Below are positions 1 to 8,180 of a stretch of 13,450 bases of DNA, one piece after another. The DNA lies in contig JAYTQQ010000244.1 in the NCBI GenBank assembly GCA_043746635.1, forward strand, positions 1 to 13,450. Direction: 5' to 3'. The DNA is from JAYTQQ01 sp043746635 (GTDB lineage Bacteria > Bdellovibrionota > Bdellovibrionia > Bdellovibrionales > JAMPXM01). The notes under the pieces were generated by a model. The model saw only the letters and a program-made list of their open reading frames with translations, was not told the origin of the DNA and did no database searches. Both the position numbers and the translations under genes were made by a program. How positions within the stretch are numbered: the first letter of the stretch is position 1; every line of letters starts with the position of its first letter.

Positions 1-1231
1 CCAAATAAGGCCAAACCAGAATTTTAATGTTATCCCACGCCCACGGCGCCAGCATCAGATTAAAAAACAAAATAAATAGAAAGACTCCCACGAGGTATTC
101 AAAATAAAGATTTTTGAATTTAAACTTCGTAAGGTAACAACCAATTCCGAAAAATAAAAAAAGATAAACCCCTAAGTTCGCGGTGAGATAATACAAAAAA
201 TTGGGTCCCAAGCTAGGTTCATAGGTCCAACCCCAATGCCAATGCATCAGTCCGTTTGATCTAAAAAGATTCAGAGAAAATAAAACGAAATAAGTACCGA
301 TCACTGCGGGCCAAATCCAAACAAAAAGATAGTTTTTAACCACCGTAAAAAAGGCTCGACGTTCGCGAATCAAACGGTAAGCCTGCATAATAAAAATCAT
401 GAGACTTAGAATAAAAAAAGTATGGAGGTGAAAAAAAGCCATTGATGCCCATAAAATTCCCATGATGAGAAGTGTTCGGCGATGAATAGGCTCTTCTGAA
501 TTTCGACGTGCGTTCAAAAATAAAAAATAGAGAAGAAGAACCCCGACAGGAAGGGCCCAAATAATACCGCGCTGGGTGATAAACATCGATAGAAAGAGAC
601 TCTTCCACGCGAGGAGGTTCTGAACTGCCTGCGGACCACCTTTTTCGAGGCCGATGAATCCACCGCCGAAGAAAATCGCGACCATCGCCATCCAGCTACC
701 GGCAAGACGTAAACAAACAAGACTCGCAACTGTGCAAAAGAATCCCACCAAAAAGAGATGACCACCGGTTGGAGCACCCAAACATTCCCACAGGGCATTA
801 TAAAGATCGATCCCGAAAGGATACCGTAGAAGCGCCGTCGGAAAATTCGGATTCACCGGCGGAAAATCAACACCCAAAGCGAAGTTTCGAATGTAATGAA
901 CATGCAGAGGCAAATCACCAAGATTAAACTGATGCAGACTTCTTACTTCATTGTCGACTTGATAATATAAAAAGATGAAATGCCTAAGCCCTACAAAAAT
1001 AATAGATGCAAAAACGATCCTCTCGAGAATTCCCGTTGCGGACTGGCGCCAAGCTCCGAGCCTTAAATTTACGAAGTCAATCGAATCATAATCGAGCAGA
1101 CAAGCACTTAAAGCGACAGAACCTAAAAGACTCACGATCGAAATCCAGGGCGTCAGTTGTCCAAAAGTAAAACTTAAGACGTATGCGAGTAGCGCACTGA
1201 TCGCAATGTGAAGAAGACCAAAAATAATCAT
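1..1231 (-). CDS. Polytopic membrane protein, probable GT-C-type glycosyltransferase (partial, 3' end off the left edge)
   Basis: An open frame runs from an ATG at 1231 to the window edge, about 410 codons with no stop. It is very hydrophobic, with many predicted membrane spans. After the first spans (about residues 1-90) comes a hydrophilic stretch at 93-140 containing the motif GDLPLHVHYIRNFA (105-118, Asp106) and then LRYPFG. This arrangement, an acidic motif in a first large extracytoplasmic loop followed by many spans, is typical of GT-C enzymes that use polyprenyl-phosphate sugars; assigning this protein to the fold is my inference. The ATG overlaps the stop of the upstream gene as ATGA, with only a weak ribosome site, so translation is probably coupled. 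I do not recognise a named family, and the substrate is unknown. The C-terminus is not visible. Confidence 0.8.
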   Translation of the reverse strand, partial: MIIFGLLHIAISALLAYVLSFTFGQLTPWISIVSLLGSVALSACLLDYDSIDFVNLRLGAWRQSATGILERIVFASIIFVGLRHFIFLYYQVDNEVRSLHQFNLGDLPLHVHYIRNFALGVDFPPVNPNFPTALLRYPFGIDLYNALWECLGAPTGGHLFLVGFFCTVASLVCLRLAGSWMAMVAIFFGGGFIGLEKGGPQAVQNLLAWKSLFLSMFITQRGIIWALPVGVLLLYFLFLNARRNSEEPIHRRTLLIMGILWASMAFFHLHTFFILSLMIFIMQAYRLIRERRAFFTVVKNYLFVWIWPAVIGTYFVLFSLNLFRSNGLMHWHWGWTYEPSLGPNFLYYLTANLGVYLFLFFGIGCYLTKFKFKNLYFEYLVGVFLFILFFNLMLAPWAWDNIKILVWPYL

Positions 1232-2910
1232 GGCTTCACGCTCGCAGGCTCTACGACCGAAAAATTCATGATCGAAGTTTCGCCGCCCAAAACTCGTCCT
1301 TGAACAAACGCGAGGTCACTCATTTGAAATTTCTCAGAATTCAGAAATAGAATGCAGTTGTTGTAAGAATCTCTCAGGCGAAATCGCGACTTGAAATATT
1401 TGCGGGTGATATGCTGCGCAATCTTGGGCTCATCGATCACGTCAATCATAATCACGTCCGCGTTTTCTATCGATTTTCTTTGTTCGGCCACCGCCGGAAT
1501 CGGATCGACATTCACCGGATCTGCCAAGATAGAGCGATAGCTAATTCTTGTAAATCCTGAAAGCGTCCACGGAAAGGGCCACGTCGCCCTCATCCCGACC
1601 ACGAAATTCATATTTAAATCTTCAGGAAAAATTCTTATGTGATGAGATAAAATTTCTGAGATCGAATTGACGTCTTCAGAACTCTGCACGTAAACGTAAG
1701 GTTCAGTCGTATCTTGAAAATGAAAAAAGTTAAGGCGGATCGCCAGGACGAGCGATGCAAGGCAAAGAGCAATTGATAAAAGTCCGCTCCTTCTCATGGA
1801 GCGAAAATGACGATCGGCACTCATGGCCTCGTGCTTCAGCGCAATGGCCTGAACAAATTTGATCGAATACATCTCGACCATCGCAAAACCCATCAGAAAA
1901 TAAAGAGGCCAAACAATTCCTAAAATACACCAAGGAGTTTTGTATGGAATCACGGCGTATGCCAAAAGATTACTAAGTGCGAAGAAAGCAAAAAATCTCG
2001 CGGGCTTTGAACCCAAAAAAATCAGAAATGGCGATACGAGAAGACCCGCGAATGCGGGCCATTCATATCGAACTAAAAGCTCGAACCAATAGACGAAAGA
2101 TTTTTCGTGGCCAGAGGCATGCTGAGTTCCGGTCTTTGTCCAAAATAAATAAGCTCTGAAAAAGTCAGCTATACGGTGCGGTTCAGAGAGGAGGCCAGAA
2201 AAAATAAAACAGATGAGGGCAAAACTCACGCCCACCGAAAGCACGACTCGTTTACGGTCATCGAAGATTGAGCGGCCCAACTTTATAAAATACTGAAACC
2301 AAGGTTTCCCCTGAGCAACCCAATTGCTCAGGAAAGAAGAAAGTAAAAAGCAAACTAGAAAGATAATCGCGGTTTCTTTGGTCGCAAATAGAAGAGCGGC
2401 GTAAATTCCGAGCCAACATGCAGACTTCGCGCTGGGCTTCGCTAGATAATCAAAGTAGTGAAATGCAAAAAGAACTTGAAACAGAATAAACATGGATTCA
2501 TGCATGGTGTAGCGCGAATAAAAAACGGCTGCTGGGCTCACGGCTACCGCAACAGCCGCCCAGATCGCCACTTCGCCAAAAAACTTATTCAAACGCCAAA
2601 CGTAGTAAACCGTGAGCACCGAAAAGAGGCCACTGCCAAAGCGAAAGGCAAAAATTCCTTTGCCGAAAATTTGTTCGGCGACCTGAAGCGCGTAGTAATA
2701 AGTTGGCCCGTGAAAGTTTGTCGGATCGTACGGAAAAAAGCCTCTCCGCCAAATCTCTTGAACAAAAAAACCGTAAACACCTTCATCAAAATGAGGAGCC
2801 TTCATGGTCAAAAACAAAAAACGCAAGAGGCCCGCAACTATCAAGAGACAAACGAGACCAAAGTTCTCGCGTGTTTTCTGGTAAATCTGCAAATCTCTGA
2901 CGATATTCAT
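1228..2910 (-). CDS. GT-C family membrane glycosyltransferase, Agl23/PMT-like (TIGR03663-type)
   Basis: A 560-residue polytopic membrane protein. After a first membrane span (about 18-35) comes the motif HFDEGVYGFF (40-49), with the Asp42-Glu43 pair expected of PMT/GT39 and Agl23-like GT-C enzymes. It is followed by the HGPTYYY-like element and RFGSGLFS typical of this family. About ten further hydrophobic segments extend to about residue 390, then a soluble, probably extracytoplasmic, C-terminal domain of roughly 150 residues. Family members transfer sugars from polyprenyl-phosphate donors across the inner membrane; the acceptor here is unknown. The ATG is preceded by AGGGAG at good spacing. 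The gene overlaps the next GT-C-like gene by four bases, so the two likely act together. The family call is from remembered motifs; the exact reaction is inference. Confidence 0.85.
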   Translation of the reverse strand: MNIVRDLQIYQKTRENFGLVCLLIVAGLLRFLFLTMKAPHFDEGVYGFFVQEIWRRGFFPYDPTNFHGPTYYYALQVAEQIFGKGIFAFRFGSGLFSVLTVYYVWRLNKFFGEVAIWAAVAVAVSPAAVFYSRYTMHESMFILFQVLFAFHYFDYLAKPSAKSACWLGIYAALLFATKETAIIFLVCFLLSSFLSNWVAQGKPWFQYFIKLGRSIFDDRKRVVLSVGVSFALICFIFSGLLSEPHRIADFFRAYLFWTKTGTQHASGHEKSFVYWFELLVRYEWPAFAGLLVSPFLIFLGSKPARFFAFFALSNLLAYAVIPYKTPWCILGIVWPLYFLMGFAMVEMYSIKFVQAIALKHEAMSADRHFRSMRRSGLLSIALCLASLVLAIRLNFFHFQDTTEPYVYVQSSEDVNSISEILSHHIRIFPEDLNMNFVVGMRATWPFPWTLSGFTRISYRSILADPVNVDPIPAVAEQRKSIENADVIMIDVIDEPKIAQHITRKYFKSRFRLRDSYNNCILFLNSEKFQMSDLAFVQGRVLGGETSIMNFSVVEPASVKP

Positions 2911-2954
2911 GAACTCCCTTTTTTAAAATGCTAACTTAGATTAACATTCTTGTC
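2911..2954. promoter_or_regulatory. Divergent intergenic gap between the GT-C operon and the GT2-like gene
   Basis: Only 44 bases separate the two divergent start codons, so promoters for both directions must be compressed here or lie partly inside the flanking coding regions. The stretch is AT-rich. On the minus side it carries a good AGGGAG ribosome site. On the plus side there is no recognisable Shine-Dalgarno before the ATG at 2955, so that gene may be leaderless or weakly translated. I cannot fix a -10/-35 pair with confidence. Confidence 0.35.
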
Positions 2955-3524
2955 ATGAGCGAAAATTCACTGAATCTCAGCCTTTTATTGGTCCATCCAA
3001 CTGCAGATGGCATTCGAAATATAGAGAGTTTTTTTAAAAAAATGCCAATTCGTTACGAGATCTTAGAGATCGAAACTTTAAGTAAGACCGCGATGAAGGC
3101 CGCCGGAGAATTTGTTTTCATTCTCGATTCAAAAATGGACGTTCCGCTTGCTGAAGTGATTGCCTTCCTGACCCGATTCTATTCAGATCCAAAGCTTCAA
3201 ATCATAGTTGGCGACCGTTTCTCACGTAAAACAACGACGGCGTGGTTGAATGATTTCGCTCGCAAACTCTTCTCGATCGAAGCGAAAGATATTTTTTGCC
3301 CGATGAAAGGCTTCCGCAAAGAATTCTCGGACCAGATTTTGGGAACGACCCACACTCAATTCGCAACCGACGTTGAGATTTTCATAAAGGCCCGAGATCT
3401 CAATGCCACCCTTCAGTCGGTACCCGTCTTTTCAAATCAGGTACGCACGAGTTTGCATCCCATCAAGACGTTTTTTGAGCTGGTAAGCTTATGGCTTTTT
3501 GCGAATCACTCGTCGAGAGAATGA
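2955..3524 (+). CDS. Short GT2/dolichyl-phosphate-mannose-synthase-like protein, possibly degenerate
   Basis: This 189-residue soluble protein follows the central and C-terminal part of DPM1-type GT2 enzymes. It has GEFVFILDSKMD (51-62), where the family has the D-x-D-like metal site, then IIVGDRFSRK (83-92), FARKLFSIEAKD, CPMKGFRKEF (115-124) and FATDVEIFIKA (136-146). The usual N-terminal nucleotide-binding block, VVIPAYNE and VDDGSxD, is not visible; about 50 poorly conserved residues stand in its place. The family is usually about 230 residues or more. It may be a pseudoenzyme, a regulatory partner, or a diverged enzyme that makes a polyprenyl-phosphate sugar for the neighbouring GT-C proteins (inference). 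No Shine-Dalgarno is seen before the ATG. Its last 62 bases overlap the 3' end of batD on the other strand. Confidence 0.75.
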   Translation: MSENSLNLSLLLVHPTADGIRNIESFFKKMPIRYEILEIETLSKTAMKAAGEFVFILDSKMDVPLAEVIAFLTRFYSDPKLQIIVGDRFSRKTTTAWLNDFARKLFSIEAKDIFCPMKGFRKEFSDQILGTTHTQFATDVEIFIKARDLNATLQSVPVFSNQVRTSLHPIKTFFELVSLWLFANHSSRE

Positions 3525-5442
3525 CCGCCTTCTCTAGAACATTTTCGATTTCGGCGATCAGTTTTTTAACTTCTGCCGGGTCTTTCAAATGACCAACGAC
3601 TGAGTCTGGTGCAAAACTCAGCATCTGAAGCTTTTCGATACTCTTATTGATCTCACCTCCCAACTCACTTCGCACACTCGGCGGAATGAGCATCAAAAGC
3701 TTTTCGATCTCTTGGGTTGCTCCGCCCTCATCAGAAAGTTGCCCGAGAATAAAGTAAACCGCGTTCGTCGTTTCAACCGCGGCCTCCCTCGCGCTGATTT
3801 TTGAAATGCGTGAGCGAATACGTTTAAATCTCCAACGGGTTTGCTTAAGTAGATCTCTCTTCTTCTCGCCCCAACCCAATTCGCTTCGTGCCTTGATCGC
3901 GAGGGAACTGAAAACCGACAGCAGGATGAAAATAAAAATGAGTGCCTCTAACTTACGGTTCGGAGCGCGAGAAGAATGCCACGCCGTTTCGAGCTGAGGC
4001 TTAAACTCTTTTTTAGCGGCCACGGCGGGATCAACTTGGCCTTGAAAGAGCGGAGAATTCTTAACGTTTGGATCTTGGGAGCCAAGTCCGACGTGAATTT
4101 TAATGGGCTCGCTTTTACGGGTGACGTAAACTCTCTTCAGCGGATCAAAAATACTGACACTCACCGACGGTATCGTAAATTCTCCCTGGTTTCTCGCAAC
4201 CAAAAGAAGATTAAAATCTTTATACGAAGTTCCGTTTTTAAAAAACTTAGCGTCCTTTTGCGTATCGTAGAGCTCAACTCCTTGAGGGGCTTCGAAAGGT
4301 GGAAGATCAATCAGCTTCGCATTTCCTTTTCCTTCAAATCTGACGTGAAAAGAAAAAGGCTGATTCGTGACGATGTTGCCGTCATCTACCTTAGTTAACA
4401 GACGAAAATCGCCGACCGCTCCTGAGAAATCTGCAGGACGCCCTTCGGTCGGTATGGGCCTCACGTTAATTTTAACTTCTTTGCTCACCTTGGTGTAAGT
4501 GTAGGCTTTGCCCGCACCAAAACCCATCATGTCGGCCATCACCGAACATTTCGCTTTGTAAGTATCAATCAAAGCTTCGCCTTCCTTAATCGGAAAAAGC
4601 GCGTACGAAGCAAGTAGTGCCTTACGATAAGGAACTCCGTTAATAATTTCTTGAGTGAAGTTGAGATTAGTTGAAATTTCGATATCTTCTTTCCAGAAAC
4701 TTTTTAAATCTGGATATTTCAGAGTGTCGAGGTCGCGAATAATCCCTTTCGTGTAAAGATACCAAACCGCCGTCACTTGTTCACCGGCATAAACATCTGC
4801 CTTATCAACCTCAACCTGAATGAAAAATGCATCCGAAGGATTAAACGGCTGCGTTTGAAAACCACCACCGCCGGGATTAGGCATGAGTCCGTGGCGCTTG
4901 AGCAATTGACTAAAGAGATCTTCGACGTCGTCTTGATCGTCGCCCTGCCATTGCTGCTGATTGGGTTGGGCCGCTCGCGGCCTCGATCCGCCGGCGCCAG
5001 GACGCCCTTTATTTTTGGCAATCTGATTTGAAGAGCCGCTTGCACCTTTTTCAACGCTCAAGGCGATTGTCGCAGTTCGAAAAACTTTGTCGCCGACTTT
5101 AACTTCGATGGGATCTACTTTAAATTTTCCGAGCTGGAGTGCTTGATAAAAATAACTATACGTGGTTTGCGTCGTACGCTTATATTCGGCGACTCCGCCG
5201 GCGCCAGCAACGACACCCGCCCGCGCCGATGTACTCATGCCTTGGTTCACGAGTTCAAATCCTGCGATGTCGGGAGCCTTATCAACAGACAGAGACTCAT
5301 CACCGTCGGTGTTCACATCCACTCGCAGCTCAAAAGTATCGCCCGGATCCATGGCGTTTCGATCAACGCTCGCTTGAACGGTCACCGACGCATACGCGAA
5401 ATTCGCGAACAAGATGAACAAAGAAAAAATGAAAGCACGCAT
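3463..5442 (-). CDS. batD: BatD-like protein (oxygen tolerance family)
   Basis: A 659-residue protein when started at the ATG at 5442. I prefer this start because it follows AGGA by 8 bases, lies one base after the upstream stop, and gives a clean signal peptide (residues 1-18, cut after AYA). Start codons further upstream (5460, 5490) would put a charged stretch before it. The mature part begins with the BatD pattern ASVDRNAMDPGDTFELRV, and repeats of beta-rich domains span about 20-132, 205-330 and 345-455. A Gly/Pro/Gln/Asp-rich linker occupies about 133-199. One membrane span lies at about 499-516, followed by a basic cytoplasmic tail of about 140 helical residues. BatD proteins are thought to work at the inner membrane with the Bat VWA proteins; the molecular role is not settled. 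This is the last gene of the moxR operon, with no batE after it. Confidence 0.88.
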   Translation of the reverse strand: MRAFIFSLFILFANFAYASVTVQASVDRNAMDPGDTFELRVDVNTDGDESLSVDKAPDIAGFELVNQGMSTSARAGVVAGAGGVAEYKRTTQTTYSYFYQALQLGKFKVDPIEVKVGDKVFRTATIALSVEKGASGSSNQIAKNKGRPGAGGSRPRAAQPNQQQWQGDDQDDVEDLFSQLLKRHGLMPNPGGGGFQTQPFNPSDAFFIQVEVDKADVYAGEQVTAVWYLYTKGIIRDLDTLKYPDLKSFWKEDIEISTNLNFTQEIINGVPYRKALLASYALFPIKEGEALIDTYKAKCSVMADMMGFGAGKAYTYTKVSKEVKINVRPIPTEGRPADFSGAVGDFRLLTKVDDGNIVTNQPFSFHVRFEGKGNAKLIDLPPFEAPQGVELYDTQKDAKFFKNGTSYKDFNLLLVARNQGEFTIPSVSVSIFDPLKRVYVTRKSEPIKIHVGLGSQDPNVKNSPLFQGQVDPAVAAKKEFKPQLETAWHSSRAPNRKLEALIFIFILLSVFSSLAIKARSELGWGEKKRDLLKQTRWRFKRIRSRISKISAREAAVETTNAVYFILGQLSDEGGATQEIEKLLMLIPPSVRSELGGEINKSIEKLQMLSFAPDSVVGHLKDPAEVKKLIAEIENVLEKAVILSTSDSQKAISLPAQKTS

Positions 5443-5443
5443 C

Positions 5444-6151
5444 TTACCAGTCCTTTTCATTCTTAGAATTATGAACGTTATGATTCTCAAATTTCGCTCT
5501 CACATTTTGCTCTTGCTGCTTAAGCTCATCAAGAATTTTATTCACATTTTCTTTTGAAATCTCTTTGCCTTTGTAGGGCTGCGGTTGATTTTTAGGAGGC
5601 TCATTTTGAAATTTCTGCTTTGGATCGTTTCGATCTTTAGGCTTTTCTTTATCGTCTTTTGGGTCTTGCTTCTGATCAGAGTCGCCGTCGCCCTCACCGC
5701 CGCCTTTTTGGCTTTGTACCAAGAGCTCAATGTTGGTTTTGGTTTCGATCGATTCAGGCTTCACGTCGAGTGCCGTCTGGTAAAAGCCTAAGGCGTCTTC
5801 GGTTTTTTTCAGTTGCGTCGCCGCAACCCCGGCGTTAAATAATCCGTCAAATTTCATTTCGTCATTCTGGAGTGCCAGACGAGAAGCCGTTCCGAATTCT
5901 TTCTGCGCTTTTTCGAAATCTTTATTGATGAGATACAAATCACCTAAATTAATATGGATATCAGGCGCAAGAGGTAAATACTTAAGAGCATCGATCGCTT
6001 CGCTCAAAGCTTCGTAATTCATTTTTTCAGAGATTTTTGTATGACTCAAATTGTTATGGTAGATCCCTTGCAAAAAAGTACGTTGGGAAAAAGTAAATCC
6101 CAAAACGCCTAAGACCATGCACGAAATAAAAATCTTGAATGCTATTTTCAT
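5444..6151 (-). CDS. batC: BatC-like TPR protein with an N-terminal membrane anchor
   Basis: A 235-residue protein. An N-terminal hydrophobic segment (about 4-22) is either an uncleaved anchor or a signal sequence, and places the rest in the periplasm. TPR-type helices follow at about 45-140, including DIHINLGDLYLINKDFEKA and FNAGVAATQLKKTEDALGFY. Then comes a charged low-complexity linker rich in Lys, Asp, Pro, Gln and Gly (about 146-192). The C-terminal segment, KEISKENVNKILDELKQQE (about 195-215), resembles the conserved tail of BatC/BatB-fusion proteins. TPR repeats normally mediate protein contacts, so this is probably the scaffold partner of the VWA protein and BatD. Its ATG overlaps the stop of the upstream VWA gene as ATGA with only a weak ribosome site, so coupled translation is likely. 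BatD starts one base after its stop. Confidence 0.85.
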   Translation of the reverse strand: MKIAFKIFISCMVLGVLGFTFSQRTFLQGIYHNNLSHTKISEKMNYEALSEAIDALKYLPLAPDIHINLGDLYLINKDFEKAQKEFGTASRLALQNDEMKFDGLFNAGVAATQLKKTEDALGFYQTALDVKPESIETKTNIELLVQSQKGGGEGDGDSDQKQDPKDDKEKPKDRNDPKQKFQNEPPKNQPQPYKGKEISKENVNKILDELKQQEQNVRAKFENHNVHNSKNEKDW

Positions 6152-7215
6152 CGTTTGGGACTCGCTTCATATCGTCCGCGCCAAATTTTCTCACCCGGTT
6201 TCTTCTCGCCGATTAAAAAGTCGAAAAGTGCAAAAAATAAACCGATCCATAAAAATATCTGAAATTTTTCTTCATAACTCGCCGAAGTTTGGCTATCGAA
6301 CAACGCCTTTTGAAGTTTGCCGATATCCTCGTGAACCATCCGCATCTCGTTGCCGCCGAATGTTGCGTGGTAAAAGCTACCGCCACCAGCTTTAGCGATG
6401 GATCTCAAGACCGAATCATCAACCTTCGTGAGAATTTCTTTATTCTCATGATCTTTTTTGTAACTGCGTAAATTTCCGAACTCGTCTCGATTCGGAATCG
6501 GGGCACCCTTTTCGGTACCAAATGCAATCGTAAAAATCTTAATTCCTTTGTCGGCAAGTTTCTGGGCCGTATCGAGAGCGCCCGGCTCTTGATCTTCTCC
6601 GTCACTGGCGAGGATAATCACTTTCGTGACCTTGACGCCTTCGTCGGGATCAACCCCTCCTCGCTCGAATGCTTTTTCGGCTTCAAGCATCGCTTTTCTA
6701 AATTCAGTTCCTTGATTTTCAACCGATGCCGGAGATAAACCTTCGATGTACATCGAAAGTGCCGACTTGTCGGTAGTGAGAGGCGAAAGCAGAATGGCGC
6801 TGCCAGCAAAAGCGATCAAGCCAATTTTATCACCGTTCAGCATTTCACTGAGCTTAATCATTTCTGATTTAGCGAAAGCGAGGCGACTCGGCTTAACGTC
6901 TTCAGCGAGCATACTGTTGGATACGTCGAAGACGACCATCATCTCAACGCCCTCAGATTTAATCGTTTGGGTGCCGTGACCCGCCTGGGGACGTGCGAGC
7001 GCCAAAAAGAAAGAGGTCAAAGCCAAAAGCTTCAAAACGATTTTAAATTTTCTTTTTGATAAAGAAACATTGCTTGTCAAAAACTGAGAAATTTTTAATC
7101 CGTAGTACTTTTCAAACTTCTTAAAAGCTTGCTTCTCAAACGCAAAGAGAAATATCCCTAAAACCGGGATGACCCATAAAAACTTTAGCCATATTGGATC
7201 AGCAAAGCGAAACAT
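6148..7215 (-). CDS. batB: VWA-domain inner-membrane protein of the Bat operon (BatA/BatB type)
   Basis: A 355-residue protein. It has two N-terminal membrane spans (about 8-26 and 58-75), a von Willebrand factor A domain (about 90-300) and a C-terminal span (about 317-336). The MIDAS metal site is intact: DVSNS at 97-101, the QGT element with Thr170, and SDGED with Asp205. The stretch SMLAEDVKPSRLAFAK followed by GDKIGLIAFAGSA, PLTTDKSA and ENQGT is closer to BatB than BatA as I remember the families, but one gene here seems to cover both, so 'BatA' would also be a fair label. The VWA domain should face the periplasm between the spans. GAGG lies 7 bases before the ATG, which follows the previous stop by 2 bases. 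The role is presumed to be in MoxR-dependent assembly or stress tolerance of the envelope. Confidence 0.92.
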   Translation of the reverse strand: MFRFADPIWLKFLWVIPVLGIFLFAFEKQAFKKFEKYYGLKISQFLTSNVSLSKRKFKIVLKLLALTSFFLALARPQAGHGTQTIKSEGVEMMVVFDVSNSMLAEDVKPSRLAFAKSEMIKLSEMLNGDKIGLIAFAGSAILLSPLTTDKSALSMYIEGLSPASVENQGTEFRKAMLEAEKAFERGGVDPDEGVKVTKVIILASDGEDQEPGALDTAQKLADKGIKIFTIAFGTEKGAPIPNRDEFGNLRSYKKDHENKEILTKVDDSVLRSIAKAGGGSFYHATFGGNEMRMVHEDIGKLQKALFDSQTSASYEEKFQIFLWIGLFFALFDFLIGEKKPGEKIWRGRYEASPKR

Positions 7216-7217
7216 CT

Positions 7218-8180
7218 TTAAACCTCAGCGTCGAGACGAGATCTCGACGTCCTTGTGTCTGAATCAGATTTCTTACCGGCATTCTTCTGCAAATCTTCAG
7301 CCGCATGACGAACCATCTCGAGAAGTTGAGCAGCGTCTTCAATTTTTATCTGAGAAGGTCGATTCTGCAAACGCTCAACCTCGACGAGCGCGAGCGACAA
7401 CGAATGATTCACCTTTTTAAAAAGGTCAGGGTAGAGCAAACGCGTTTGCTTTAAAATTTGCGCAGCCGTCAGATCAAAACAAGAAAATAATAGGGAACGA
7501 GATAGGTACCAAAGAAAAATAGAACCCAGTTCATCTACAAATTTTTTCGCAACCGCTGAATCAAAACTCGTCGGTCGTAAATTCTCTCTTCCGAGATGTC
7601 TTAAGTCTTTTGAGAACTGGTGATACGCTGAAAGCACCGGAGGATTACTCGCCAAAAGTCTCATAAACTTTTTACGATCACGAATATGAAAAAACTTTTC
7701 GATTACGAAAGATGAAAAGAACATGATTAAAACCGCAGCGCCCATCCAAATCCAAACGGGATATGCAAAACCGAACGGACCCCAAGGCGGAAACGGTTCA
7801 TTCTTGGGATTGTTTTCTTTCGTGATAACGCTCTTAACTTTAAACGTGATTCCGTCGAGGGCGATGCGAACCTTACCGTCGGTCAAAAAGATATTAGGAA
7901 ATTGGTGGCCTTTCGGATTCACTAAATAAGAAGTCGCAACGAAAGTGGCCTTGTGTGAATCCATGCCGAGATTCTTAAGAACTTTGAGTGCGTATTGCTG
8001 GTCTTTCGGCAGCTCCAAAGTGCTTGCGGCCGGATCAATGCCCGCGGCCTCAGGCCCTTGGCATGTCAAAACAAATTGTTCACCAACGGTCAACTGTTCA
8101 GTGTCTGCAAAGACGGCGGCGGGCTGGTCTTTTTCGACTCCGACGTGATTGAGCTGACAGTGCCAGTGAATATCTGTCAT
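7218..8180 (-). CDS. Single-TM protein in the DUF4381/Bat-partner position, function unknown
   Basis: A 320-residue protein with one strong membrane span at about 141-160, followed by basic residues (HIRDRKKF). This places the C-terminal part, mostly helical, in the cytoplasm. The N-terminal 130 residues look beta-rich and secreted-like (LTVGEQFVLTCQG, VATSYLVNP, LDGITFKVKSV), similar in style to a BatD domain, with Cys8 and Cys40. The positive-inside rule puts this domain in the periplasm although no signal peptide is seen. The C-terminal portion has Leu-rich helices and ends in a charged Arg/Asp/Ser tail. It sits where DUF4381 proteins occur in other Bat operons, but I cannot claim homology. 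The start ATG follows the DUF58 stop codon directly and in the same frame, with AAGGG at 8186-8190 serving as ribosome site. Confidence 0.8.
   Translation of the reverse strand: MTDIHWHCQLNHVGVEKDQPAAVFADTEQLTVGEQFVLTCQGPEAAGIDPAASTLELPKDQQYALKVLKNLGMDSHKATFVATSYLVNPKGHQFPNIFLTDGKVRIALDGITFKVKSVITKENNPKNEPFPPWGPFGFAYPVWIWMGAAVLIMFFSSFVIEKFFHIRDRKKFMRLLASNPPVLSAYHQFSKDLRHLGRENLRPTSFDSAVAKKFVDELGSIFLWYLSRSLLFSCFDLTAAQILKQTRLLYPDLFKKVNHSLSLALVEVERLQNRPSQIKIEDAAQLLEMVRHAAEDLQKNAGKKSDSDTRTSRSRLDAEV

Noticed and set aside
336..798. Two minus-strand ORFs of 90-94 codons near the left end
   Set aside because: Both lie in other frames of the long open frame from 1231 to the edge, which has a clear membrane-protein sequence.
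2458..2934. 158-codon plus-strand ORF, Lys/Asn-rich
   Set aside because: It is antisense to the GT-C gene, has no domain-like pattern, and its composition mirrors the hydrophobic codons on the other strand.
3419..3445. Short GTACC/GGTAC inverted repeat as a batD terminator
   Set aside because: The stem is only five pairs with a 15-base loop and no T run, and it is inside the GT2-like coding region.
3976..4398. 140-codon plus-strand ORF
   Set aside because: It lies wholly antisense to batD, has no ribosome site and no recognisable protein pattern.
5458..5490. Upstream in-frame starts for batD
   Set aside because: They lie inside the BatC-like gene and add charged residues before the signal peptide; the ATG at 5442 has the better ribosome site.
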